From positions 124,001 through 188,000 of the forward strand of contig NZ_WHVL01000004.1 of NCBI RefSeq assembly GCF_020622355.1: DNA of 64,000 nucleotides, read 5' to 3'. Source of the stretch: Vreelandella malpeensis. Its GTDB lineage: Bacteria > Pseudomonadota > Gammaproteobacteria > Pseudomonadales > Halomonadaceae. Positions 43,851 to 52,863 of the stretch are shown piece by piece. The stretch's first letter is position 1. The number at the start of each line of letters is the position of its first letter. The position numbers and the translations under genes are program-made. Below the pieces are notes generated by a model. The model worked only from the letters and a program-made list of their open reading frames with translations. It was not told where the DNA came from and searched no databases.

Positions 43851-45208
43851 TCCGGGCAACGAGAGATATCACGCAGCACGACGCCAAGCGCCCCGAGGCG
43901 GCGCTTGCCGACACGTTCAAGCAGCAGGGAGGACGACGCTTCCGATATGCTCTGGTGGGGCTTGGGCTCCTGCCGATGACGAGTGGAGCCATTACCCTCG
44001 ATGAGGCGGTACGGCGCGGACTCGAGATCAATCCGCTGGTGGCCCGCGCCGAGCAGGAGCTTCTCGAGGCGCGAACGGAGGTGGAGATCGCCCGCGACGG
44101 TTACTGGCCGACGGTCGGGCTTTCCGCCGGGCCTGAGGGATTCTCGACGAGTAACTTCGGCTACGACCTGACCGCCAGCCAGACGCTCTACGACTGGGGG
44201 CGAGTCAGAAGCCAGGTGGATGGCGCCTCTGCGGTCGAGCGCCAGTTCGAGCAGGAACTGAACCTCGTTTCCGAGGAGGCCGCGCTGGATGTCGCCGAGG
44301 TCTACCTGGACGTGGCGAATGCGCGACGACGTGAAGCGGTGGTCGAGCGCCATATCGAGGCGCTCGAGCGCATCGGTCGTCTGACCCGCTCGCGCAGCGA
44401 CGTCGGCTATGCCGACCGTACCGAAACCGATCGGGCCGCGCTCGAGATCGCCCGCGCGCGCGAACAGGCAGCCCTCGAGGAGGGTGCCCGGCGCGATGCC
44501 GTGCTGCAGTTTCGTCGGCTGGTAGGCGAGGCACCCGACGCGATGGTCTGGCCCGACCCGCCGGCGCTGACCGCGATACTGCGTGACGCGCCGCAGGTAC
44601 TCGACGAGGCGATCCTCGACTCACCCCAGTTTCGACAGAGCGAGGAGCGCATTGCTCAGGCGCGCGCCGGAACCGAGGAGGCGCGCGCGGCGCTCAAGCC
44701 GCGGCTCAACCTGGAGGGATCGATGCTGCGGCGTGAAATCGGCGGCACCATGGAAGACGACACCGTGGTGGCGTTGCGGCTGCGCATGGACACCTTTCAG
44801 GGGCTCTCCAACTTTCGCCGTACCGAGTCCGCCCAGCAGCGGCTCGAAGCGGCGCGCTGGGGGGTGGAGGTAGCGCGACGCGACGTGGGGCGAACGCTCG
44901 GCTCGTTGATCGAGAATTTCGAAGCGCTCGGTTGGCGCCGCGAGGCTCTCGAGGCCCAGCTAGGCAACGCGGCGAGCGTGGTCGAGGTGTACGAGGAGCA
45001 GTTCGCCATCGGCCTTCGCGACGTTTTCGATCTCTTGAGCCTGCAGCGCGACGCCTTCGAGGCCGAGCGGCAACTGGTGGAACTCGAGACCGAGCAGGCG
45101 CGCATGCAGTACCGCGCCGCGGCCCAGCTGGGCCTTCTTTACCCGTTGATGATATCGACGCGAGACGAGATGGAGCATCTCATAAGGACCCGTCATGCAG
45201 CGCCCTAG
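43847..45208 (+). CDS. TolC-family type I secretion outer-membrane protein (LapE-like)
   Basis: A 453-residue outer-membrane efflux protein. A signal peptide (FRYALVGLGLLPMTSGA) is followed by ITLDEAVRRGLEINPLVARAEQE, the standard opening of the TolC repeat, and the second repeat begins near ILDSPQFRQSEERIAQA. The long coiled-coil helices form the periplasmic channel. The TTG at 43847 is the only start upstream of the signal peptide; GGAGGTG stands just before it and it overlaps the adhesin stop as TTGA. That gives an unusual 30-residue N-terminal extension ahead of the signal. It overlaps the next gene by 14 bp. Confidence 0.88.
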   Translation: MIRATRDITQHDAKRPEAALADTFKQQGGRRFRYALVGLGLLPMTSGAITLDEAVRRGLEINPLVARAEQELLEARTEVEIARDGYWPTVGLSAGPEGFSTSNFGYDLTASQTLYDWGRVRSQVDGASAVERQFEQELNLVSEEAALDVAEVYLDVANARRREAVVERHIEALERIGRLTRSRSDVGYADRTETDRAALEIARAREQAALEEGARRDAVLQFRRLVGEAPDAMVWPDPPALTAILRDAPQVLDEAILDSPQFRQSEERIAQARAGTEEARAALKPRLNLEGSMLRREIGGTMEDDTVVALRLRMDTFQGLSNFRRTESAQQRLEAARWGVEVARRDVGRTLGSLIENFEALGWRREALEAQLGNAASVVEVYEEQFAIGLRDVFDLLSLQRDAFEAERQLVELETEQARMQYRAAAQLGLLYPLMISTRDEMEHLIRTRHAAP

Positions 45209-47351
45209 CGTTCACTCTCCCGACGATGCGTTCAACGAGGGCCTGGCGCTGCTGTGTCGCCAGTTGGGAAGGCCCACGGCCAGCGTCGAACTCACCGATG
45301 GTTTCGCCCTTGATCAGGGGCGGCTGCCACTTTCCCTGGTGCCGCGTTCGCTCAGGCGGGCAGGCATGACCGGCCGGGTGGTCGAGCTCTCGCCGGCGCG
45401 GCTTTGCGAGGGCCTGCTGCCGGCGCTGTTGTTGCTCGACAGCGGCTCGGTGTGCCTGCTCGTCGAGCGACACGGCGACGAAGTGGTCATCCTGGTACCG
45501 GAAACGGGCGGCGGCGAGGAGCGCCTGACCCTTGAGGCGCTCACGGCGCGCTATTCGGGCGTGGCCGTGGTGGCCCGTCGCGAGTATCGCGGCGATGACC
45601 GCGCCGGTGGCTTCGCCCGCACCCAGCGCGAACACTGGCTCAAGGGGCCGATACGCCGACAGTGGAAGACCTACATGGAGGTGGGGGTCGCAGCCTTGAT
45701 GGCCAACCTCCTGGCGATCGGCACCGCCATCTTCGCCATGCAGGTCTACGACCGCGTGGTGCCGAACGATGCGCTCGATACGCTGTGGATCCTGGCCAGT
45801 GGCGTGGCCCTGGCCGCCACCTTCGAGTTCGCGCTGCGGGTGCTGCGCGCCCGGCTGATCGATACTACCGGCAAACGCCTCGACCTGAGCCTCTCCTCGC
45901 GGCTCTTCGAGCAGGTCATGCAGCTGCGCCTCTCCGCCAAGCCCGGCTCCACCGGCGCCTTCAGCAGCCAGCTTCGCGAGTTCGAGTCGGTGCGCGAGTT
46001 CTTTACCTCCTCGACCATCGGCGCGATCAGCGATCTGCCCTTCGTCGCGTTGTTCATCGCCGTGATCGCCTACATCGGCGGGCCCATCGCCTGGGTGCCG
46101 CTGTCGGCGGTGGTGCTGATGGTGCTGCCGGGCATTCTGGCCCAGCCGCGCCTGGCTTCGCTTGCGCGCCAGAACCTGCGCGAAGGGGCCATCCGCCAGG
46201 GCGTGGTGCTGGAAACCCTGGAGAACCTCGAGACCGTCAAGACCACGCGCGCCGAGGGGCGCCACCTCAGAATGTGGGATTCGCTCTCGGCGCAGCTGGC
46301 CGATGCCGGCGTTCGCCTGCGCTCGCTGAGCTCGATGCTGAGCTTCGGCGCCGCCTTCGTGCAGCAGCTTTGCTATATCGGCGTGGTGATCGTCGGGGTC
46401 TACCAGATCAGCGCCGGGGCGCTGACCGTCGGGGCCTTGATTGCCTGCACGATCCTCGCCTCGCGTACCATCGCGCCGATGAGCCAGGTGGCCGGCATTC
46501 TCGCCCGCTGGCAGCATACCAAGGTGGCGCTGGAGGGTCTCGATGAGGTGATGAAGGCGCCGGTCGAGCGCCCGGAAGGGCGCACCTTCGTTCACAAGGC
46601 GAGCCTTGCGGGCACCTTTGAGCTCAGCGATGTGAAGCTGAGTTACCAGCAGGATGGCCCGGTGGCGCTCAATATCGAACGCCTGAGCATCGCCGCCGGC
46701 GAGCGTATTGCGCTGCTGGGCGGCAACGGCGCCGGCAAGTCGAGCCTCTTGCGCCTGTTGGCGGGGCTCGGTGATACCGACAGCGGCGAAATTTTGCTCG
46801 ACGGGGTCAACATCACCCAGCTCGAACCCGCCGACAAGCGCCGCGCCATTGGCTACCTGCCGCAGGATATCGCGCTGTTCTACGGCACGCTGCGCGAGAA
46901 CCTGCTGCTCGACGGTCAGGCGCACAGCGACGAGACGCTGCTGGAAACCCTCGAGTCGGTCGGCCTTGGCAGCTTCGTGGGGCGCCATCCCCAGGGGCTC
47001 GACCTGCCCCTTCAGGGCAGTCGCAGCCTCTCCGGCGGCCAGCGTCAGGCGGTGGGGCTGGCCAGGCTGCTGCTCCAGGACCCGCGCATCGTGCTGCTCG
47101 ACGAGCCGACCGCGGCGTTCGATCAGACCAGCGAACGCCGCGTCATCCAGACCTTGAGCGACTGGCTCGAACAACGCACGCTGGTGCTCTCCACTCACAA
47201 GTCGGCGCTCTTGTCGCTGACCCAGCGCGCCGTGGTGCTCAGCGACGGCAAGCTGGCGATGGATGGGCCGGTGGAGGGCGTGGTGAACGGCAACCAGGTG
47301 AAGGTACCCGCCCGAAAACCCCAGGGAGTGCGCCGCCATGACGCCCAGTGA
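45195..47351 (+). CDS. Type I secretion ABC transporter, permease/ATPase (LapB-like)
   Basis: A 718-residue exporter half. Residues 1-150 form a C39-like domain without the catalytic cysteine, as usual for RTX and adhesin exporters, where it docks substrate rather than cleaving it. Membrane segments occupy about 165-430. The nucleotide-binding domain has Walker A GGNGAGKSS near 510, signature LSGGQRQ and Walker B IVLLDEPT. It works as a dimer in the inner membrane, powering secretion of the adjacent adhesin. ATG at 45195 has AAGGA upstream and overlaps the tolC-like gene; its 3' end overlaps the adaptor gene by 14 bp. Confidence 0.93.
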   Translation: MQRPSVHSPDDAFNEGLALLCRQLGRPTASVELTDGFALDQGRLPLSLVPRSLRRAGMTGRVVELSPARLCEGLLPALLLLDSGSVCLLVERHGDEVVILVPETGGGEERLTLEALTARYSGVAVVARREYRGDDRAGGFARTQREHWLKGPIRRQWKTYMEVGVAALMANLLAIGTAIFAMQVYDRVVPNDALDTLWILASGVALAATFEFALRVLRARLIDTTGKRLDLSLSSRLFEQVMQLRLSAKPGSTGAFSSQLREFESVREFFTSSTIGAISDLPFVALFIAVIAYIGGPIAWVPLSAVVLMVLPGILAQPRLASLARQNLREGAIRQGVVLETLENLETVKTTRAEGRHLRMWDSLSAQLADAGVRLRSLSSMLSFGAAFVQQLCYIGVVIVGVYQISAGALTVGALIACTILASRTIAPMSQVAGILARWQHTKVALEGLDEVMKAPVERPEGRTFVHKASLAGTFELSDVKLSYQQDGPVALNIERLSIAAGERIALLGGNGAGKSSLLRLLAGLGDTDSGEILLDGVNITQLEPADKRRAIGYLPQDIALFYGTLRENLLLDGQAHSDETLLETLESVGLGSFVGRHPQGLDLPLQGSRSLSGGQRQAVGLARLLLQDPRIVLLDEPTAAFDQTSERRVIQTLSDWLEQRTLVLSTHKSALLSLTQRAVVLSDGKLAMDGPVEGVVNGNQVKVPARKPQGVRRHDAQ

Positions 47352-48516
47352 AACGATTCGCCGCGAGCTCGAAGACCCGCGGCTGGCGCTGACGCCTCGT
47401 CGCAGCCACGTCATCCTGTGGGTCAGCGTGCTGGCCTTCGTCGCCTTCGTTGCCTGGGCGGCCTGGGCCACCATCAACGAAGTGACCAAGGGCGAAGGCA
47501 AGGTGGTGCCGTTCACGCGGCTACAGACGATCCAGAGCTTCGAAGGCGGCATCATCGCGGAGCTTCTGGTGGGGCGCGGCGATCGGGTCGAGATCGGCCA
47601 GCCGGTGGTGCGCCTGGACGATACGCGCTTTCGCAGCGCCTTTCTGGAGACCGCAAGCCAGATTGAGGTGCTGCGTGCGGCCATCGCGCGCTTGGAAGCC
47701 GAGGTGCTGGAACAGGCGGAGATCGAGTTCCCCGAGGGCATCGACCCCGACGGGGGGCTGGCGGTCTCGGAGCAGGCACTGTTCAACGCCCGACGCGGGC
47801 GTTTGCACGAGGCGCAGAGTTCGATGAACGAGGAGATCGCGCTGGCCCGACGTCAGTTGGCGCTGGTCGAGCCACTGGTGCAGAGCCGCTCGGTGAGCGA
47901 GATGGAAGCGCTGAAGCTGAGCCAGACCATCGCCGGGCTGGCCGGACGCCTGGCAGAGCTGCGCAATACCTACGTCCAGGACGCCTATACCGAGCTAGCC
48001 ACCAAGAAGGCGGAGCTCGCCACCCTCGAACAGATCGTGATGCAGCGTCGCGACCAGCTCAATCGCACCGAAATCCTTTCGCCGGTACGCGGGCGGGTCA
48101 ACGACATTCTGGTGACCACGCTGGGCGGCGTCATCCAGTCCGGCGAGCCGATCATGGAGATCACCCCGATCGAGGATCGCCTGTTGATCGAGGCGCGTAT
48201 CAAGCCTCAGGACGTGGCGTTCATCGCTCCGGGCATGCCGGCCAGCGTCAAGATCACCGCCTACGACTACACCATCTACGGCGATCTCAAGGGCCAGGTC
48301 GAGCAGATCAGCGAAGACACCATCGAGGAGCAGACCCCGCGCGGCACCGAGGCCTTCTACGAGGTGCTGATCGTCACCGACGAGACTCATCTGCAGCGCC
48401 ATGGCGAAACCCTGCCCATTCGCCCGGGGATGCGCGCCGACGTGGACATCCAGACCGGCGAGCGCTCGCTGTTGAGCTACCTGTTGAAGCCACTGATCAA
48501 GGCGCGGCTCTACTGA
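47338..48516 (+). CDS. Type I secretion membrane-fusion protein, HlyD family (LapC-like)
   Basis: A 392-residue periplasmic adaptor. One transmembrane segment (VILWVSVLAFVAFVAWAAWA) lies at about residues 24-43; then come a lipoyl half with GGIIAELLVGRGDRVEIGQPV, a coiled-coil hairpin, the second lipoyl half (RTEILSPVRGRVNDILV), and a beta-barrel domain with RPGMRADVDIQTGERSLL at the C-terminus, the classical HlyD ending. It bridges the ABC transporter and the outer-membrane channel. The start overlaps the transporter gene; this closes the four-gene adhesin operon. Confidence 0.93.
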   Translation: MTPSETIRRELEDPRLALTPRRSHVILWVSVLAFVAFVAWAAWATINEVTKGEGKVVPFTRLQTIQSFEGGIIAELLVGRGDRVEIGQPVVRLDDTRFRSAFLETASQIEVLRAAIARLEAEVLEQAEIEFPEGIDPDGGLAVSEQALFNARRGRLHEAQSSMNEEIALARRQLALVEPLVQSRSVSEMEALKLSQTIAGLAGRLAELRNTYVQDAYTELATKKAELATLEQIVMQRRDQLNRTEILSPVRGRVNDILVTTLGGVIQSGEPIMEITPIEDRLLIEARIKPQDVAFIAPGMPASVKITAYDYTIYGDLKGQVEQISEDTIEEQTPRGTEAFYEVLIVTDETHLQRHGETLPIRPGMRADVDIQTGERSLLSYLLKPLIKARLY

Positions 48517-48601
48517 GCACCTGCCGGGCGGTTGAAGCGTCTTTCACCCTGGGCGTCGGGGCGATAAGCTGGGAGCGACTCTTCGTTTCCAAGGATACCG
48601 C

Positions 48602-49585
48602 GTGCGCCTTCACTACTGTGGACCGCTGCCCGAGCGGATCGGGTTTCTCCTGCTGCCTCGTTTTTCCATGATGGCGTTCTTCTCCGCCGTGGAACCGCTT
48701 CGTATCGCCAACCGCATCAGCGGTCGGTCCCTGTTCGAATGGACCCTCTACAGCACCGACGGTGAGCCGGTCACCGCCAGCAACGATATGACCCTGCTGG
48801 TGGATGAACCCATGGGCGACGAACGGGCGCTGTCGTCGCTGGCGGTATGTAGTGGCTTCGAGCCCGAACGCCATTTGAACCGGTCGCTGGCGGGCTGGCT
48901 GCACCGGCTGGACCAGGCCGGCTGCGCCCTCGGCGGACTCGATACCGGAGGCTTCGTGCTGGCCGCCGCTGAGCTCTTGAAAGGCGAACGCATCACGCTG
49001 CACTGGGAGAGCCTGCCGGTGTTTCGCGAACGCTACCCGACCCTTGAAACATCCGACGAGCTGTTCGAACTCGGCGAGCGGCGTTTTTCCTGTGCCGGTG
49101 GCGCGGCGGCGATGGACATGGTCCTCGAGGTCATCGCCCGACGCCACGGCGCGGCGCTGGCCGTAGCCGTGTCTGAACAGCTCATTCACGAGCGCCTTCG
49201 AAGCCGCCATGACCAGCAGCGCATGTCACTGGCAGGGCGGCTCGGCACCCATCATCGCCGCTTGATCGAAGCGGTGGGGTTGATGGAGCGCCACCTGGAG
49301 GAGCCTTTGCCCTTGGTGGAGATTGCCCGGCGCAGCGGCATCTCGCCTCGTCAGCTGCAGCGTCTGTTCGAACAGGAACTGAAGGTATCGCCGCGCCATT
49401 GGTATCTGGATCTTCGCCTTGCCCGCGCCGAACGGCTTTTGGCGGACACCGACATGGGGGTGCTGGCAGTGGGGGTGGCCTGCGGGTTTCGCTCGAGCTC
49501 GAGCTTCGCCCGAGCCTTTCGCGGGCGCTACGGCCACTCGCCGATGCAGGCGCGTCGGCGCTTTCGCAGCGGGCCCATGACGTAA
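48602..49585 (+). CDS. cdhR: AraC-family regulator with DJ-1/GATase-like domain (CdhR-type)
   Basis: A 327-residue regulator: an amidotransferase-like domain without catalytic function in the N-terminal 190 residues (IGFLLLPRFSMMAFFSAVEPL at the start, shown here as the typical opening), and a C-terminal AraC double helix-turn-helix (IARRSGISPRQLQRLFEQ and VACGFRSSSSFARAFR). GbdR and CdhR of Pseudomonas share this layout and respond to glycine betaine or carnitine. Here it precedes the substrate-binding gene and faces carnitine catabolic genes, so CdhR is the better match. The start is GTG at 48602. Confidence 0.85.
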   Translation: MRLHYCGPLPERIGFLLLPRFSMMAFFSAVEPLRIANRISGRSLFEWTLYSTDGEPVTASNDMTLLVDEPMGDERALSSLAVCSGFEPERHLNRSLAGWLHRLDQAGCALGGLDTGGFVLAAAELLKGERITLHWESLPVFRERYPTLETSDELFELGERRFSCAGGAAAMDMVLEVIARRHGAALAVAVSEQLIHERLRSRHDQQRMSLAGRLGTHHRRLIEAVGLMERHLEEPLPLVEIARRSGISPRQLQRLFEQELKVSPRHWYLDLRLARAERLLADTDMGVLAVGVACGFRSSSSFARAFRGRYGHSPMQARRRFRSGPMT

Positions 49586-49669
49586 AAAGGGGCAATAGCG
49601 TCGCCTGGTGTCGACTTTTCAGTTGTCTTAGCCCTCACACTGAAGGCTCATGATAAAAATGGAGACGAC

Positions 49670-50614
49670 ATGAACGCATCTTCCCAAGCCCTCAAGACCC
49701 CTTTCATTCTCGCTGCCCTTGGCGTGGCGACCCTGGCCGCCGGGCCCGCTACCGCCGACCTGGATGAGGTGCGTTTCGGCGTGCCGCCCTGGCCCGGGGT
49801 CACCGTCAAGTCTGAAGTGGCGGCGCAGTTGATGCAGGCCATGGGCTACGAGACTCGCCAGCGGGACCTGGCGGTGAGCGTCATCCTCGAGGGCTCGACT
49901 CGCAATGATCTCGATGTCTACCTGGGCGGCTGGTATCCGGTACAGATCGACATGATCGAGCCTCTGGTGGAAAGTGGTCAGGTCGAAAAGCTGGTCTCGA
50001 ACATCGAAGGCGCGAACTCGGGCCTCGTGGTGCCTCGCTACGTGTATGACGCCGGCGTGACCTCGGTGGCCGACCTGGATGCCCATCGCGATCGTTTCGA
50101 CGGCGAGATCCAGGGTATCGAGGCGGGTACCGGTATCAACAACGCGATACTGGCCGCCATCGATGGCGACCGGGCGGGGCTGGGGGATTGGACCCTGCGG
50201 GAAAGCTCCACCTCGGCGATGCTGGCCCAGGCGCAGCAGGCGATGGCGGAACAGGAGTGGGTCACTTTCGTGGGCTGGGAGCCGCACTGGATGAACGTCA
50301 GCTTCGATCTGGTCTATTTAGAGGATGCGGACGAGGCGGGCATTGCCGAGATCGAGAGTACGGTCTGGACGGTGGTGCCGGCGAGCCTCTCCCAAGAGGA
50401 CCCGGAGCTTCATCGCTTTCTGAGCCAGTTCACGGTGGCGATCGAGGACCAGAACGACTGGGTTCATGGCTATAGCTTCGAGGATCGCCCTGCCGATGAA
50501 GTGGCTCGGGAGTGGATCGCAAGCCACCTGGACACCGTGGGCGAGTGGCTTGAGGGTGTGAGCGCCAAGGACGGCTCCCCGGCGATCGAGGCCGTTCGGG
50601 CCCAGTTCGAGTAA
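49670..50614 (+). CDS. caiX: Carnitine/betaine ABC transporter substrate-binding protein (CaiX-like)
   Basis: A 314-residue periplasmic OpuAC-fold protein with signal peptide (cleavage expected after ATA, near residue 29). RFGVPPWPGVTVKSEVA, YLGGWYP and VGWEPHWMN supply the aromatic residues that bind a quaternary ammonium group. No transporter membrane or ATPase subunits lie nearby; in Pseudomonas CaiX shares the CbcWV core with other binding proteins, and the same can be supposed here. GGAGACG precedes the ATG. It converges on the esterase gene with only 31 bp between. Confidence 0.87.
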   Translation: MNASSQALKTPFILAALGVATLAAGPATADLDEVRFGVPPWPGVTVKSEVAAQLMQAMGYETRQRDLAVSVILEGSTRNDLDVYLGGWYPVQIDMIEPLVESGQVEKLVSNIEGANSGLVVPRYVYDAGVTSVADLDAHRDRFDGEIQGIEAGTGINNAILAAIDGDRAGLGDWTLRESSTSAMLAQAQQAMAEQEWVTFVGWEPHWMNVSFDLVYLEDADEAGIAEIESTVWTVVPASLSQEDPELHRFLSQFTVAIEDQNDWVHGYSFEDRPADEVAREWIASHLDTVGEWLEGVSAKDGSPAIEAVRAQFE

Positions 50615-50645
50615 CGGCGCCCGTGTCAGTCACGGCGAATATCGC

Positions 50646-51455
50646 CTAGCCTTCATCCAAGTGACGACGGCACGCCTGGCAGAAGTCCTGCCAGGCGTGC
50701 TTCATGTTCCAGAGCGTATCGTGGGCGTGCAGGGCGGCGTGTACCATCCCCGGAGCAACGCGGTCGCCGATGTCGCCTCCCGCCCGGCGCCAACGGACAA
50801 TCTCTTGTATCAAGGGGGCGGTGAGCGGGTCGTGCTCCACACTCAGTACCTCGACCGGTCCTCGAGGCCGGGGCGTGGGTATCGCGCTTGAAAGCGCCGG
50901 GCAAAGCGGCGCCAGCGCCAGTACGTCCTGGCGGCTCAGAAGCGGGGCATCCGGGCCCAGGGTGTCGAGATTCAATCCATTCACGGGCGGATAGACAAGC
51001 CCCGACAGCGACGAATGGCAAACCTCCAGAGCGAGGCGAGCGCCGGCGCTGTCGCCCATGACGCCCACCGGACGCACCGTATCGATCACCCGCTGGCAGG
51101 CGACGACCATGGTATCGAACCGGTGCTCCGGGGCTAACGGGTAATCGACGCTGACGACCTCCCGGCCGAGCCGCTCGGCAAGATTTGCCGCGATGCCGTG
51201 GTGGCTCTCGAGGGAGCCGAGGGTGAAGCCTCCGCCATGCAGGTAGATCACAGACCCTGACCGGGCCCGCGCCGGTCGAAAACGCCTCACCTTCGTGCCT
51301 GCCACCTGATCATCGATCCGGGTCATCCCCACCGGATCTGGCGGGGCAAAGCTTGCGCAGAGCCGGTCATAGCGCCGACGGGCATAAGCGAGAGGCAGGG
51401 GCTCCATCGCCTCGAGCCCCTTCTCGAAGCGCTCGATAAACGCTTCGATGTCCAT
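50646..51455 (-). CDS. Alpha/beta hydrolase, hormone-sensitive-lipase family (possible acylcarnitine hydrolase)
   Basis: A 269-residue esterase. HGGGF near residue 74 forms the oxyanion hole, the nucleophile serine is in GDSAG, and a histidine in MVHAALHA completes the triad; the acid is probably Asp in EHDPLTA. Pseudomonas aeruginosa has a short-chain acylcarnitine hydrolase (HocS) beside its carnitine genes, and this gene occupies the matching place, so release of carnitine from acylcarnitines is likely. The start overlaps the thioesterase stop (TGATG). Codons near its 3' end form a perfect hairpin. Confidence 0.82.
   Translation of the reverse strand: MDIEAFIERFEKGLEAMEPLPLAYARRRYDRLCASFAPPDPVGMTRIDDQVAGTKVRRFRPARARSGSVIYLHGGGFTLGSLESHHGIAANLAERLGREVVSVDYPLAPEHRFDTMVVACQRVIDTVRPVGVMGDSAGARLALEVCHSSLSGLVYPPVNGLNLDTLGPDAPLLSRQDVLALAPLCPALSSAIPTPRPRGPVEVLSVEHDPLTAPLIQEIVRWRRAGGDIGDRVAPGMVHAALHAHDTLWNMKHAWQDFCQACRRHLDEG
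50671..50699. terminator. Perfect 12-bp inverted repeat within the esterase 3' end
   Basis: CACGCCTGGCAG (50671-50682) and CTGCCAGGCGTG (50688-50699) enclose a 5-base loop. It lies between two convergent genes whose stops are 31 bp apart, so it may stop plus-strand transcripts from caiX although it is coding on the other strand. Confidence 0.45.
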
Positions 51456-51910
51456 CAACGGCGAAGGCCGATACGGCGTCCGGCCAAGTCGGGCCATTCG
51501 CCTTGAGAGCGGGTGGGCAGGGTCGCGACCGCCGCCTCCACCGGCGAAGGGAAGGGGGCCGGCCGAGTGCTGGTTTGGTCGATGCCCATCAGCATCTGCT
51601 CGCTGGTCGCCAGCACGTTTTCTTCGCGATCCAGCAGCTCGAAAAACACGTGCAGGCGCTTGGCGTCGCGATCGAGCAGCGTCAGTCTGACGCTGAGCGC
51701 GGCGCCTTCGTGCACCTCCCGGCGATAGCACAGGTGGGTTTCCAGGGTATAGAGGGTGTAGCGATAACGCGTGCGCCCGGCCTCATCGAGGCCGAGGGTG
51801 ACCATCAGCGCTTCCACGGCCTGGGAGAACACCCGGGCGTACTCCGCATCGTTCATGTGGCCGTTGTAGTCGACCCACTCCGGGGCCACCCGGGTATCGA
51901 GCACGATCAT
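51455..51910 (-). CDS. cdhB: Betainyl-CoA thioesterase (CdhB-like, hot-dog fold)
   Basis: A 151-residue thioesterase of the 4HBT group. VAPEWVDYNGHMNDAEY carries the DxNGHMN active-site motif near residue 14, and LETHLCYRREVHEG follows. In carnitine degradation it hydrolyses betainyl-CoA, the product of the cleavage enzyme, to glycine betaine and CoA. In some bacteria this domain is fused to carnitine dehydrogenase; here it is separate but coupled, its ATG overlapping the dehydrogenase stop (TGATG). Confidence 0.85.
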   Translation of the reverse strand: MIVLDTRVAPEWVDYNGHMNDAEYARVFSQAVEALMVTLGLDEAGRTRYRYTLYTLETHLCYRREVHEGAALSVRLTLLDRDAKRLHVFFELLDREENVLATSEQMLMGIDQTSTRPAPFPSPVEAAVATLPTRSQGEWPDLAGRRIGLRR

Positions 51911-52863
51911 CAGATTCGTCCTTCGAGGCGTTCGGCCTCGGGCCAGTATTTCTGAACGAGTCCCAGCAGCTCCACCAGGAAGTCGTCCCGACGCCGATCC
52001 AGCTCGGCGATCGAGCGTCCCGCGGCCTGGTGCTCACAACCTTGCACCACGCGCTCGATCAGCTCGTTGGTAAGCTCTGGCGCCTCGAGCTTGGTCCAGG
52101 GAAGCTTCAGGGCCGGGCCGAACTGCTCGAGCATGTGGCGCATGCCCGCGTCGCCCCCGGCCAGGTGAAAGGTCAGGAAGGTGCCCATTAACGACCAGCG
52201 TAGCCCACAGCCGTAGACCACCGCCGCATCGATTTCCTCGGTGGTGGCCACGCCGTCGTTGACCAGGTGAAGCGCCTCGCGCCACAGCGCTTCCATCAGC
52301 CGGTCCGCCAAGTGGCCCTCGATCTCCTTGCGTACCACCAGCGGGCGCATGGCCAGGCGTTGATAAAGCGCCCGGCCGCGCTCGATGTGATGAGCCTCGG
52401 TGGCGTTACCGCCCACCAGTTCCACCAGCGGCAGCAGGTAGACCGGGTTGAAAGGATGGGCAACGATTACCCGGCCAGGAGCCCGGGTGCACTCGGTTTG
52501 AAGTTCGCTGGGCTTGAAACCGGACGTTGAGGAGCCGATGAGTACCGAGGGGTCGGCGCAGCGATCAAGGGCGGCCAGGATCTCGCGCTTGAGCGCCAGA
52601 CGCTCCGGTACGTTTTCCTGGATCAGGTCCGCCTCCTGCACCGCGTCTTCAAGGCTGGATGCGAAGCGCAGGTTGTCCGGGCGCGCCCCGGGGGCGAGCC
52701 CATGAGCGCTCAAGGAGGCCCAGGCGTTGTCCACAAAGGCGCGGGTGCGCTCGGGGGCGCTCGGGTCCGGGTCGAACGCGACTACGTGAACCCCCTGGGC
52801 CAGCGCCCGGGCGATCCAGCCGTTACCGATGACGCCAGTGCCGATCACGCTGAGCTGTTTCAT
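51910..52863 (-). CDS. cdhA: L-carnitine 3-dehydrogenase (CdhA-like)
   Basis: A 317-residue 3-hydroxyacyl-CoA-dehydrogenase-family enzyme. The NAD site GTGVIGNGW is at residues 8-16; [11 protein letters not shown] and [18 protein letters not shown] follow as expected, with the catalytic histidine in AHPFNP. It oxidises L-carnitine to 3-dehydrocarnitine in the cytosol. The assignment over ordinary hydroxyacyl-CoA dehydrogenase rests on the neighbouring thioesterase and cleavage enzyme. Its ATG overlaps the cleavage-enzyme stop. Confidence 0.88.
   Translation of the reverse strand: MKQLSVIGTGVIGNGWIARALAQGVHVVAFDPDPSAPERTRAFVDNAWASLSAHGLAPGARPDNLRFASSLEDAVQEADLIQENVPERLALKREILAALDRCADPSVLIGSSTSGFKPSELQTECTRAPGRVIVAHPFNPVYLLPLVELVGGNATEAHHIERGRALYQRLAMRPLVVRKEIEGHLADRLMEALWREALHLVNDGVATTEEIDAAVVYGCGLRWSLMGTFLTFHLAGGDAGMRHMLEQFGPALKLPWTKLEAPELTNELIERVVQGCEHQAAGRSIAELDRRRDDFLVELLGLVQKYWPEAERLEGRI

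Noticed and set aside
45180..47786. 868-codon minus-strand frame opposite the secretion ABC transporter
   Set aside because: The plus strand encodes a full ABC exporter with Walker motifs; the minus product has no recognisable domain.
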